This document shows positions 55,344 through 64,000 of a stretch of DNA of 64,000 nucleotides, one piece after another. Both the position numbers and the translations under genes were made by a program. Each line of letters begins with the position of its first letter. Within the stretch, counting starts at the first letter, position 1. The notes under the pieces are model-generated. The model searched no databases. It had not been told where the DNA came from and saw nothing but the letters and a program-made list of their open reading frames with translations. This stretch comes from Physcia stellaris (lineage: Eukaryota; Ascomycota; Lecanoromycetes; Caliciales; Physciaceae): the NCBI GenBank assembly GCA_018902385.1, contig JABSSW010000063.1:62001-126000 (forward strand). The letters are read 5' to 3'.

Positions 55344-57935
55344 ATGCAGTCACAGGAGCACAGTAGACCCGTAGTCAAACGGTTCCACAGAACTCCGACC
55401 CTCGATCAGTGGCTCTCACATTCCGTGATAGTTCCCATGGCTTCGGGTCCCGAGGATAGCTTTGTCGATGACACTTCAAGCTCGCTAGGAGACAGTACAT
55501 ACGACTTCCTTGATGACAAGAGCGCTTTCACCACGGACGATGAAGATGCCAGTAATTTGACCAAATCTACAACCTCCAACGATGCACAAGATTTTGAGAT
55601 ACCAGCCATCGAACAGTCTCAAAACACCGCTCATACCGTCAGGCCATCGGATGATACAGCCAGCCCCAAGCAGAATGATGCTGTTACAAAGGAGGACGAC
55701 CAGCGCATCATCGATGACGATCATACGGACATCAAACTTGACGAACCTTTTCGATACAGTGCAGACATCGCGAGGTCTGTCGAAGGTTCGCATACTCTGA
55801 GAATCTTCGACGAACTTGAGGTGAAAGAGATGAAGAATATCGTCGGCGCCCAAGCTCCATTGTCCCAACTCAAGGCTACAGTTAGACAGACCATGGCTGG
55901 CAATACCATGTCTCTTCGGGGACCATTCAAATTATTATACATCGGAGAAAACGCAGCTAAGGATACCATTGTACAGAAGATCGGCTCGGCACTGACTGCG
56001 TCATTGGGAAGCTCTATGTCGCGGTTGGAAACGCCCGGGTCGTCCAGATTTAGCGTGGTTCCTATCTCATCGTTTGGGGAGACGCGGGCTCCTGAAGTGC
56101 TCCTTGTTGATTCCTTAGGCATCGAGATCAGAGTCGATCATTGTGCCTCCGCTACGTTCGCTAGAAAGGAAGACAGCAACGACTCAATCTCTCTGCGTCT
56201 GTCGAATGGCATGCTATTAACATCGAGATGGTCGTTACACGAGTCAAAATTCATTATAGAGGCCCGCTCTCCTGGTTGGGAACTCCCTCAGTTAGCAGTG
56301 TTTTATCTGTCAGACACAGAGACCATGGAAGCAAAGCAGACTCGACGATTTGCCCGATCGTTCTTGAGCCGTCATAAAGTTTCATGTCTCGTCATTACCC
56401 AGAGCCAGCTTTGGAGTAGATCAACCGAAGCTATGACCCTGGACCACCTAACACCACATTTATGCCTTGAGACAAGCGGCTTGGATAACGTTCGGCCTCG
56501 TGTTATCAAGCGCCTCCCTATCGATCTAGCAACCTTCGTTAATCTCGATGCAGTCCAAGTCAATAGAAACCTAGCGTGCCTTGCGGAAGCCTCCTCCTCA
56601 GCCGAGACGAAGTTCAAAGACTTGCCAATACCCAAAGATGACAATGTAAAGCGCGAATTGATTGCCGATGAGACTGGCCGCTGCTCTATCAAAGCTGCCG
56701 GAACCAAATACTCGGGTTGGGTCGACTCCATACTCGAGACAATCCATCCGTTGGTCGAGTCCCCTATCTCGGCTTTGTTCCTACTTACCCTGGCTGTCAG
56801 CTGTTTGGGTTTGGTACCTTACTTTGCTTACTCAGGCTCAGCCATTTCGAATGCCTCGGGTTTTCAGCCTGTACCAATTTCGACCCTGGAACATCTGAGG
56901 ACAGGCGCCAAGTCGAAGGCAGTACAAGCTGAATCGGCTCTCGCATCACATCTGGCATCCACAACTCCCACCCGAGCAGCGCTGCCCAGTCTCGAAGCAG
57001 CTTCGCACGCCAACACAGATCTGGCCTCTTTCTTGCTCGATTCACATGCCCTTACGCCGAATAACTCCGCAAAATTCAAAGTCCATGTGGTTGGAGAGCA
57101 TCACGTTGTCCTTCGACCGCCACATTGGTTTATGCGATATAGAAAAGCACCGAAGCTGGTCTTCAATATCACCCGGAAGGACAAATCTGTAGAATACGAG
57201 CTCTCTATGCTTTTTGACGGAGTGTATGCCTTGAAAATATCCCGCGAAGATGCTCATGGACTTCTAGACGTATCTGTACGTACGACATCAAAGCCAAAAA
57301 TCAATGAAACGTTTCAAGTGGATTTCGGCAACTCGTGGCTGCGTATCGATGGGTGGAAGGATGTTGCCCGGAGTGTATCGCATTCGATTCGGAAGGATCT
57401 TCAACTAGTACAGACGGGTCTGAGCATCTTACGCGCACAGACTAATATAGGAATACAGACGTATACCAGAAACGTTGTGGGAAAGATGCACTCCGTCGGT
57501 CGAGATCTAATCGATGCCAGAGATACAGCTCTTAATCGGACCGCCATTACCACCGACCTCATGCTAGCTCAGACCAAAGGCCTCTCGCGGGTTCTGTCTA
57601 GCAAATTCAATTACAAAGGCGCAGTGCTGACGAAGCAGCTTTCTTTGCATGGTCGGCAGGTTCGAAGCAACCTCCATCAATATGCCGGGAGTAAAGCGGC
57701 GGCTTTGAAGCAGAACATCAAGATTTTCTCTCGAACAATCAGGAGCATTAACATCAAAGCGGTGGGCCAAGGTGTCCAGCAGCTTCGGCAAGACCAGCTA
57801 CGCTTAACGCAGAAAAAAGCGCTGAAGGCTTGGTGGAAGATAGCAGGCGTGCCGAAAGCTACCTCTGGAGGAAGTGTTTCGCAGGGACTACAACGTAGGA
57901 AAGGACTGCGATCAAGGAAGACAGACAACAAATGA
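55344..57935 (+). CDS. Orphan single-exon membrane protein, 863 aa
   Basis: I do not recognise a family. The ATG at 55344 opens an uninterrupted 863-codon frame, unusual here because most neighbours have introns. The first 170 residues are acidic and Ser/Thr-rich. A mixed region (GPFKLLYIGENAAKDTIVQK; RAPEVLLVDSLGIEIRV) follows and resembles an alpha/beta fold. One clear transmembrane segment lies at about residues 472-496 (ISALFLLTLAVSCLGLVPYF). After it come a beta-rich part (VVGEHHVVLRPPHWFMRYRK) and a long basic amphipathic helical C-terminus ending GLRSRKTDNK. A single-pass organelle or nuclear-envelope protein is possible, but that is inference. It is very likely a real gene. Confidence 0.8.
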   Translation: MQSQEHSRPVVKRFHRTPTLDQWLSHSVIVPMASGPEDSFVDDTSSSLGDSTYDFLDDKSAFTTDDEDASNLTKSTTSNDAQDFEIPAIEQSQNTAHTVRPSDDTASPKQNDAVTKEDDQRIIDDDHTDIKLDEPFRYSADIARSVEGSHTLRIFDELEVKEMKNIVGAQAPLSQLKATVRQTMAGNTMSLRGPFKLLYIGENAAKDTIVQKIGSALTASLGSSMSRLETPGSSRFSVVPISSFGETRAPEVLLVDSLGIEIRVDHCASATFARKEDSNDSISLRLSNGMLLTSRWSLHESKFIIEARSPGWELPQLAVFYLSDTETMEAKQTRRFARSFLSRHKVSCLVITQSQLWSRSTEAMTLDHLTPHLCLETSGLDNVRPRVIKRLPIDLATFVNLDAVQVNRNLACLAEASSSAETKFKDLPIPKDDNVKRELIADETGRCSIKAAGTKYSGWVDSILETIHPLVESPISALFLLTLAVSCLGLVPYFAYSGSAISNASGFQPVPISTLEHLRTGAKSKAVQAESALASHLASTTPTRAALPSLEAASHANTDLASFLLDSHALTPNNSAKFKVHVVGEHHVVLRPPHWFMRYRKAPKLVFNITRKDKSVEYELSMLFDGVYALKISREDAHGLLDVSVRTTSKPKINETFQVDFGNSWLRIDGWKDVARSVSHSIRKDLQLVQTGLSILRAQTNIGIQTYTRNVVGKMHSVGRDLIDARDTALNRTAITTDLMLAQTKGLSRVLSSKFNYKGAVLTKQLSLHGRQVRSNLHQYAGSKAAALKQNIKIFSRTIRSINIKAVGQGVQQLRQDQLRLTQKKALKAWWKIAGVPKATSGGSVSQGLQRRKGLRSRKTDNK

Positions 57936-58341
57936 TGGACGAACGGGATCGGGGTGCATGGCGTGTAACGACGGCTGGGTTCGGTTCAATACTCCAAGGC
58001 TGATAGGAGACAGGGTGGCAGCGGTGTTCAGATTGGAATGGGATGGGGGAGTTGCTTGCATCAGCAGATAACGGACGCCAAATTTTGTAGTTCAACCATA
58101 CACCAATATCAAGTATCTTGTGATGATATCTGTGTGGACCAAAACCGATGTCTGAGGACTTTAGCTTTTTTACCCCTGGATCAGTGAATGTTTAGAGTTC
58201 CAGGGCGGTTACATACTTGTATGAAAACATAAGTACGCTAGTGAATTAATCAATACCAGCTTCGATAGACCCAACCCATTTTCACTTTCCACCAATTCTT
58301 TCAAGTGTGTTTTATACAGATATTAATCACGATTCGAAATT
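57936..58341. other. Intergenic upstream of yrb1
   Basis: These 406 bp hold the end of the orphan gene's transcript and the yrb1 promoter. No gene is seen. Confidence 0.45.
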
Positions 58342-59317
58342 ATGTCTACAGCCGAAGAAACCAAAGCAGATACCCATCTAGAGCCACAAACCGCCACCGA
58401 GACCAAGGAAACCGACACAACGACTGCACCCACTGGTACTAGGGAAGACTCAACCTCCAAACCTGAACAGTCCTCGTATACCGAGAAGGCTTCTGCAGCA
58501 ACCAGTTCGTATACCGAGATGGCTTCTGCAGCGACCAGTTCAGCCACCAATGCAGCGGTCGGAGTCAAAGATAGCGTCTTCTCCATGTTCGGTGGAGGGG
58601 CTAAAAAGGACAAAAAAGAGGACGATGAAGCCCAAGACCGTTCAGGATCTTCGAAAGCACAGAAGGAGGCCGAAGGTGAAGATGAGGAGGTATTTGAACC
58701 TTGGCCCCTCGGCTTGCGATGTGCCGAATGCTTACGGATTTCGAACAGGATCAACCACCTGAGTCCGAAGACGTGCATTTCGAGCCCGTCGTCCGTTTGA
58801 CGGAGAAAGTTGAGACCAAGACCAACGAGGAGCTCGAGGAGCAGACTTTCAAGATGCGGGCCAAGCTTTTCAAGTTCGATCGCGATAGCAAGGAGTGGAA
58901 AGAGCGTGGGACGGGGGATGTGAGGCTACTGAAGCACAAAGACAATGGGAAGACGAGATTGGTCATGAGGCGGGACAAGACGCTGAAGGTTTGTGCTAAC
59001 CACTACGGTATGTTCAAAGCTAAGACGTGCTACGCGTGAGCGGTAATGCTGATGGCGATGTAGTTGTCCCTGACATGAAGCTCTCGCCGAACGTGGGAAG
59101 TGACCGAAGCTGGGTATGGAATGCAGCAGCGGATGTCAGCGAAGGAGAACCAGAAGCTCAGACCCTTGCCATTCGATTTTCCAACAGCGAGAGTACGTTA
59201 TCCGTTTCTATAGTGCCTCACTGTCACTAACAGACATCTCCAGACGCCAACCTCTTCAAAGAGGCTTTCATCAAGGCGCAACAAGAGAACGAAGCCATTT
59301 TTGCGAAGACCGAGTAA
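58342..59317 (+). CDS. yrb1: Yrb1/RanBP1, Ran-GTP binding protein
   Basis: This cytosolic protein binds Ran-GTP and stimulates RanGAP to end nuclear export. Exons 58342-58689, 58749-59007, 59064-59192 and 59244-59317 give 269 aa. A Thr/Ser/Glu-rich N-terminus contains a tandem duplication. The Ran-binding domain covers about residues 120-265: [59 protein letters not shown], then [16 protein letters not shown] and [15 protein letters not shown]. Domain length and order are canonical. The N-terminal extension is longer than in yeast Yrb1. Confidence 0.94.
58474..58539 (+). repeat. 33-nt tandem duplication inside yrb1
   Basis: The units 58474-58506 and 58507-58539 each encode SYTE(K/M)ASAATS and differ at two bases. 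They expand the low-complexity N-terminus in frame. Confidence 0.9.
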
Positions 59318-60592
59318 TCGTTGCTCATGCAGCAAAGCAGCAGAATCCAGATGCTTCTAAAGCAGAGCATATTTATTCATGCCCACTTTTGCGTCCAAGC
59401 ATGAAGTCTCTACGGATCAATGCAGATTCCCCAAGAACAGTCTAATCCCCACTAACTTCCTCCAACTCACCACCAAAACCCCCTTAGATAGCCCCAACCC
59501 AGTCCTTAAGACACGGGTGTAGCATTAGCATTGCCACGAAGAGACGATAATCAAAAGAAACCTTGTTAATTCTGCAACCTTTCACAGATACTAGGAATAT
59601 GCCTAGCTTCCTTCGAGATTGCTATCAGCTCAGCAGAAAGGGGGCTCCAAGTATGAGGTAATGCCAACCATGGCGACTGATAGCAGATCCATAGCATTTC
59701 ATGGCTAGTGCCTCCTTTCGGAATGAGCTTCATCTTCAGAGAACAAGACTGGCTTGGTTGCACTCCAGCTTTGAATACTGACAGCATATACCAGAGACCA
59801 AAGAACCATTACTACCTAAAATTCCCCCTTTACAACCTCCTGTATAAGGACAAACGATCAATCTCCACATCTATCCCACACATCATCGCCTGGCTCATCT
59901 CAGACAGATCCTTAGTCTGGAGCTCATGTACAATTGGCACCAGGATTTGGGACCATGAGAATATCCAGTCTCCTAGAATTCCGCTTGATTTATATCACAG
60001 AAATAGCCACAACAAACAGTTGGGAAGGCTTCCCTTCGGTTCCTCTTCGATCCTCCTTCACAACCCAAGACCTCCGTTTTAGCAGTCATTGTCATTAAGG
60101 CTCTGTTCCTAGCCGCTGGGTATGGCCTTGGGGCTTCGTCCAGCCGCTTAAACTCGAGAAACAAGATCACAATGCAGATGACTGCCCACAGAATCGCGTG
60201 CGTGATACCAGCGCGTCATCAATGACAAGTCATAGAATCGATGCAGGCTTATGAGCACTCTCAAGGAAGACTGAAATGCGTTTGAACAGATTACGCCATA
60301 GAAGCTGCGATGCCCCTCACCAATACCATCCATTTCCAAATGCAACGACGGCTGGCGAAGTTCTCTCGCCTCTTGAAAGCAGGGGTTCGTCTACTTCGCC
60401 TCGATCAAGATCCCGAATGGGAAATCACCACTCTAATACCCTCAAGATATTCTGTTAGGCTTTCTCCTCATAGTAGGAGAAGAGGAGATTTAAAAGAACC
60501 GTGATCGCTATGGTCCTGTCATAATCTTGCTCTGGTTTGCTGGACCATTCCCAGCGCCCGACGCACGAGATTGGAAGAGACAGGGAGACACA
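59318..60592. other. 1.3-kb interval between convergent yrb1 and dioxygenase genes
   Basis: No gene could be assembled. On the minus strand around 60050-60480 there are coding-like fragments in different frames, including a hydrophobic piece (HAILWAVICIVILFLEFKRL). I could not join them into a consistent exon chain. A plus-strand frame at 59708-60082 looks like chance. The interval may hold a small unannotated gene or a decayed one. Confidence 0.35.
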
Positions 60593-61996
60593 TTATCTTT
60601 CGCTATCATCCAACTTGAGCACTCTTTGGCGGAAGGCGTCATCGTCGATGTAAGCTCCTCTAAGCCATCTCTCACCCCCAGAGAATGCTCTCCGTCCATG
60701 TAGGATTCTCCAATTATCGAAAATCACGCAAGTACCCTCCTCAATTTGAGTCTCAAACACCGCTTCCCTGCGCTCGAATTCTTCCTTTAAAAGTCTTGCG
60801 CCTTTGATCCAGTAGTATAAAGGCGGCGTGTCTCTCCCATTTTGCTTCCTGAACATTGGTGCCCGAAAGGGCGGACTCCAACGAACAGCTTTTAACGCAT
60901 TCTCGAACCTTGATGTGTCCACAGATCTTCGATGAGCCTTTGGCCATTCTCTAAACCTTGGAGGTCCGTCAAAAGAAATTGTAGGATGCTCATATTCTAG
61001 CCAATATCCGTTGTTTCTGTAGTGGAACGGTTGCATATGATTTATTAGTGCAACAATCGCCACTTGTTGTGCATTGACTGGCTTGAAGGTCGGATCTGAA
61101 GGGTCAAGGTTTCTCCTTACAAGGGTGGAAACGGCTTTGAAAGAGTCGCTGAAAAGACTTTGGCCTCCTTGCTTACTTTTCTTCAAAAAGTGCAAGATTT
61201 GAAGCTTAGGAGGGTCCTTGTAGTAAAGCAAATCCATATGGAACCCCAAGTCGGAAGAGGTATCTGCAACATTCTTCGCCGAAGCACGCGATCGAACATC
61301 CCAGGTTGGACCGTATATCGTGTTCTTCAGGGGCCCAATACGACTTCCGATGTTGCCTACAGAATCAGGGTTTGATGGCACATTCGAGATAAAGGCTACG
61401 CCGTACTGTAAGAGGTGGTGAGTGACGTGATTCAGCGTCGAATTATTAGAGATATAATCGTCGTACTTGACTGTCAAATCGCGCTCGACGGCTTCTAGGT
61501 CAGCTCGCTCCCAGAGAATTCTAGGATGCCTCTGGCGAATGTTGTTCTCCGTGGCCTTCATGCTCCTCCTAGATAGAAATCCGGGAGGGTAATAGCTTCG
61601 ATGAGACACATATCCTGCGACATCCTCTGTCCACGACACGGAAAACGAGCCATCGGCGTTGACCTCAAGATCTGTAGCCTGTATTTCCGCAGGAATTGCG
61701 GTGGCATCAAAGAGCTTTTGAGTCGTTGATTGGTCGATGCAGGAGCTACAAGGACACGAGTCTCGAAGTACCCAGCTGTCAAGCCGATGGCTCACACCAT
61801 TCAGCACGACATCAAGCCTCCTTCGCGAGAATTCTTCTACAATTCCCTTATCACGAAAGACCTCTTCAAGGATTGGAGGCCTCCGGTGTTTTATACCAGT
61901 GTCATGTGGTTGGTGAGGTACGACGTACGCTCGGAAGCGGCCTGGACTACCTCGGGGCATGTACCATAGCTTCTTCTTCAAAATTGACCGGATCAT
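60593..61996 (-). CDS. Gamma-butyrobetaine hydroxylase-like 2-oxoglutarate dioxygenase
   Basis: This is a single-exon 467-aa member of the TauD/BBOX family of Fe(II)/2-oxoglutarate dioxygenases, which hydroxylate trimethylated amino acids in carnitine synthesis or related compounds. A basic N-terminus (MIRSILKKKLWYMPRGSPGR) could be a mitochondrial presequence. The N-terminal Zn-binding DUF971-like module has WVLRDSCPCSSCIDQSTTQK. The iron ligands are visible as HMD in DLGFHMDLLYY and the distal His in WRILHGRRAF, with the 2-oxoglutarate Arg in RWLRGAYIDDD. Trimethyllysine dioxygenase is a close alternative; the two cannot be separated from sequence alone. It is divergent from taf14. Confidence 0.88.
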   Translation of the reverse strand: MIRSILKKKLWYMPRGSPGRFRAYVVPHQPHDTGIKHRRPPILEEVFRDKGIVEEFSRRRLDVVLNGVSHRLDSWVLRDSCPCSSCIDQSTTQKLFDATAIPAEIQATDLEVNADGSFSVSWTEDVAGYVSHRSYYPPGFLSRRSMKATENNIRQRHPRILWERADLEAVERDLTVKYDDYISNNSTLNHVTHHLLQYGVAFISNVPSNPDSVGNIGSRIGPLKNTIYGPTWDVRSRASAKNVADTSSDLGFHMDLLYYKDPPKLQILHFLKKSKQGGQSLFSDSFKAVSTLVRRNLDPSDPTFKPVNAQQVAIVALINHMQPFHYRNNGYWLEYEHPTISFDGPPRFREWPKAHRRSVDTSRFENALKAVRWSPPFRAPMFRKQNGRDTPPLYYWIKGARLLKEEFERREAVFETQIEEGTCVIFDNWRILHGRRAFSGGERWLRGAYIDDDAFRQRVLKLDDSER

Positions 61997-62449
61997 GTTT
62001 TACATGAGCTGAGTGACCTGCCTCACATGACCATGAGCATCTACTGGTTCAAACATTGACCAGAATATCTCGTAGGAAATTTCGAATTCATCCTAGCTGG
62101 TCTTTTAATAAAGTATCAACAAACCATCATGACATTTCGTGTATTATTATTGAACTGGAATTTACAATCCACTTTCAGCAACCACTGCCCATGGAGTGAA
62201 GATCAACTACCAAGTAATAAAACTTGTGGTATCCCGTATTTTACCGGAGTAAACTATCACCGAGCCCGGAGCGATCTAGATCTCGATTCTCATTGAAGCT
62301 AAGCTAGCCTCGCTACCCCACCATCCCGAGCGCCGCCTCTACCAACGACAAGGATCACCACCCTGTCACTATCCGCTCACAAGTGCTGATCTTACACTGA
62401 CCAGCTAATTCGCCAATTGTTGTCGCAAGAGCCCAGCAAAGCGGTCGTC
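61997..62449. promoter_or_regulatory. Bidirectional promoter between dioxygenase gene and taf14
   Basis: This 453-bp gap lies between divergent starts. No exon or named motif was supported. Confidence 0.45.
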
Positions 62450-63504
62450 ATGCCTGATGTGAGTTCCAACACATCCAGCAGCTCCCATTCACTACATGCA
62501 GAGCGCGCCGAGCTGACTTCAGAGGCAGAACAAAGTCACACGCAAAATCAAGATCGTTACAGAGCAGCAGATCATGTCAGTCCTCAAGCCCAGCTCGTGG
62601 AGCGCCCTTTACTATTATCACCAAGCTAATCTACGACACATAGCGATAAGCCATCCGGCGTCGAAGGCTACCCTCAGCGCTCATGGTCGATTCAAATCTT
62701 CCTGCTCGGTGCGAATGATGAAGAGCTTCCAGCCAACATCTTCGACAAGGCGAAGTACATGCTTCACCCAAGCTTTCCTGTTCCCGAACATAGTACGTTG
62801 AGATCCTACAGAAAGGCGACAGCATTGGAGAGTCGAGCTAAAATCTGCTCCAGCGCTCAAAAAACCGCCATTCCACCTCAAGCAAGAAGGATGGGGCGAG
62901 TTCGACATGCAGATCATCCTCACTGCCATTGATCGAGGCGGAGACCATACCATAACACACGATCTCAACTTCCGAAGCCCGCGCTACGAGGCGTTTCACA
63001 CTGTGGTATGGTTCAGAGTGAATCCTTGACCGCCCGCTATAAGACTAATTCCGTGGAATCATGCAGACCTTTAAGAACCCCAAGCCAGCGCTTGCCGCAG
63101 CTCTGGCAGAATCTGGTCCTATGGAGAACGGAATCAAGAAGAAGGGCGACGAGTCGGCGAAGAAGAAGAAGAGGGCTGATCGAGGGGTGAGTGGCCTCAT
63201 CCTTAAGGGTCATCAACATAGAACAGGACTGACTCAATATATAGGTCGATATGGAGAAGCTGGCCGACAACCTGCAGCGCCTGACCGAAGATGACCTTCT
63301 ACAAGTCGTGCAGCTTATACATGACAACAAATCCCCCGAGACGTACACCAAAAATGATGTTGAGCGTAAGATCGATTGTTTACATGCCCTGTCCCTTTTG
63401 TGAAGCTGACAGTACCTACAGAGGGCGAATTCCATGTCGACCTTTATACTCTTCCCGACAGCTTAGTTCGTCAGCTTTGGGATTTCACGCAGGAAAAGCT
63501 ATGA
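62450..63504 (+). CDS. taf14: Taf14, YEATS-domain subunit of TFIID and chromatin complexes
   Basis: This YEATS reader of acetylated or crotonylated histone lysines is shared by TFIID, TFIIF, SWI/SNF, INO80 and NuA3. Seven exons (62450-62458, 62529-62575, 62644-62792, 62854-63005, 63067-63186, 63245-63365, 63422-63504) give 226 aa. The first exon has 9 nt (MPD); exon 2 gives NKVTRKIKIVTEQQI. YEATS motifs follow: GVEGYPQRSWSIQIFLLG, KPPFHLKQEGWGEFDMQIIL, HTITHDLNF. A lysine-rich linker precedes the extra-terminal domain (KLADNLQRLTEDDLLQVVQL; EFHVDLYTLPDSLVRQLWDF). The acceptor of intron 1 could be 62522 or 62528, both in frame. Length is normal. Confidence 0.92.
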
Positions 63505-64000
63505 TGGGGCATTTAACGGCTTCGGTTGCAATACCCGAATGGATTAAGTGTGAATATAATCGCACAATGTGGGCGTTCAGGTAAAATGGTGTTTATGCCG
63601 GGGCATATCAATGGAAAATTCTTGTTGCAATAATTGATTTCTTAAGGTGTATTCACAGGGGAAAAATTGAGTCCCAAGAATGAGATATAGAGGCCTGGCC
63701 TCGATCAAGGTCTCTCTGCTCGAATCCTCTTGTAATGTGCATAATGCACCCTGCAGTGACGCGCCCTCAACGTCCTCCTGAATCGTCTATCAGAAACGGT
63801 GCGTTGGACCCAGTCTGATATCGAAAGGGGCCCTCTGGATCAGTCGATCTATTCCACCTAGCTGCCAATTGTTGAGCACCAAGCCATCAATGTGCTTCGA
63901 TTGAAACAGCGCATTCTCAATGTTTGTTCTCTTCATCGCCGGATAAGTCACATTTACGTTTTCGCCCTTCTACTCTTCCCCAATCGCCTCGTTCCTTGCT
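63505..64000. other. Right-edge sequence downstream of taf14
   Basis: In these 496 bp I see no supported coding exon or RNA gene. They contain the taf14 3' end and possibly part of a gene beyond the window. Confidence 0.4.

Noticed and set aside
1-64000. Search for CRISPR arrays, transposases, reverse transcriptases and secondary-metabolite genes
   Set aside because: No regularly spaced repeats, and no recognisable transposase, integrase, polyketide or peptide synthase motifs were found in any substantial frame.

Overview
The window is a gene-dense stretch of a filamentous ascomycete (Pezizomycotina) nuclear genome. The evidence is short spliceosomal introns (mostly 46-60 nt, GTRNGT donors, CTRAC-like branch sites, YAG acceptors), intergenic gaps of a few hundred bases, and a gene set of conserved fungal housekeeping proteins. 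The class (Eurotiomycetes, Dothideomycetes, Lecanoromycetes and so on) cannot be fixed from the sequence alone. No rRNA, tRNA, CRISPR array or intact transposon was recognised. I rebuilt exon-intron structures by hand; reading phase closes across every junction reported, except for two single-base frameshifts described below.

Layout from left to right: tel1 (minus, running off the left edge before its kinase domain) is divergent from nup192 (plus). Then come cul4 (plus), a saf1-like F-box/RCC1-repeat gene (minus), dcn1 (minus, with a 3.3-kb intron holding a very long ORF of unknown family), a KTR/GT15 mannosyltransferase (minus), a DUF4604-type protein (minus) divergent from prp19 (plus), an Slx5/Rfp1-like RING protein (plus), phs1 (plus), a doubtful small membrane protein (minus), a Dnf3-type P4-ATPase (minus, one-base frameshift), a homeobox factor (minus) with 2.4 kb of upstream DNA without genes, gep4 (minus) divergent from smd3 (plus), irc6/AAGAB-like (plus), dma1 (minus) divergent from mvp1 (plus, one-base frameshift), an orphan single-exon membrane protein (plus), yrb1/RanBP1 (plus), a gamma-butyrobetaine hydroxylase-like dioxygenase (minus) divergent from taf14 (plus).

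Two themes stand out. First, ubiquitin and Nedd8 functions are over-represented: cul4, an F-box protein and the cullin neddylation factor dcn1 lie within about 12 kb, and prp19, a SUMO-targeted-ligase-like RING protein and dma1 follow within the next 26 kb. Second, the dcn1 locus is abnormal. Its UBA-like exons and its PONY-domain exons are separated by an open frame of about 1,110 codons on the same strand. This frame can be read as a nested gene, as an alternative giant exon (both ends splice in frame), or as an alternative first part fused to the PONY domain. This is the best candidate here for something undescribed.

The frameshifts in the dnf3-like and mvp1 genes are each one missing base, in or beside a short homopolymer run, so sequencing error must be excluded before they are called mutations.
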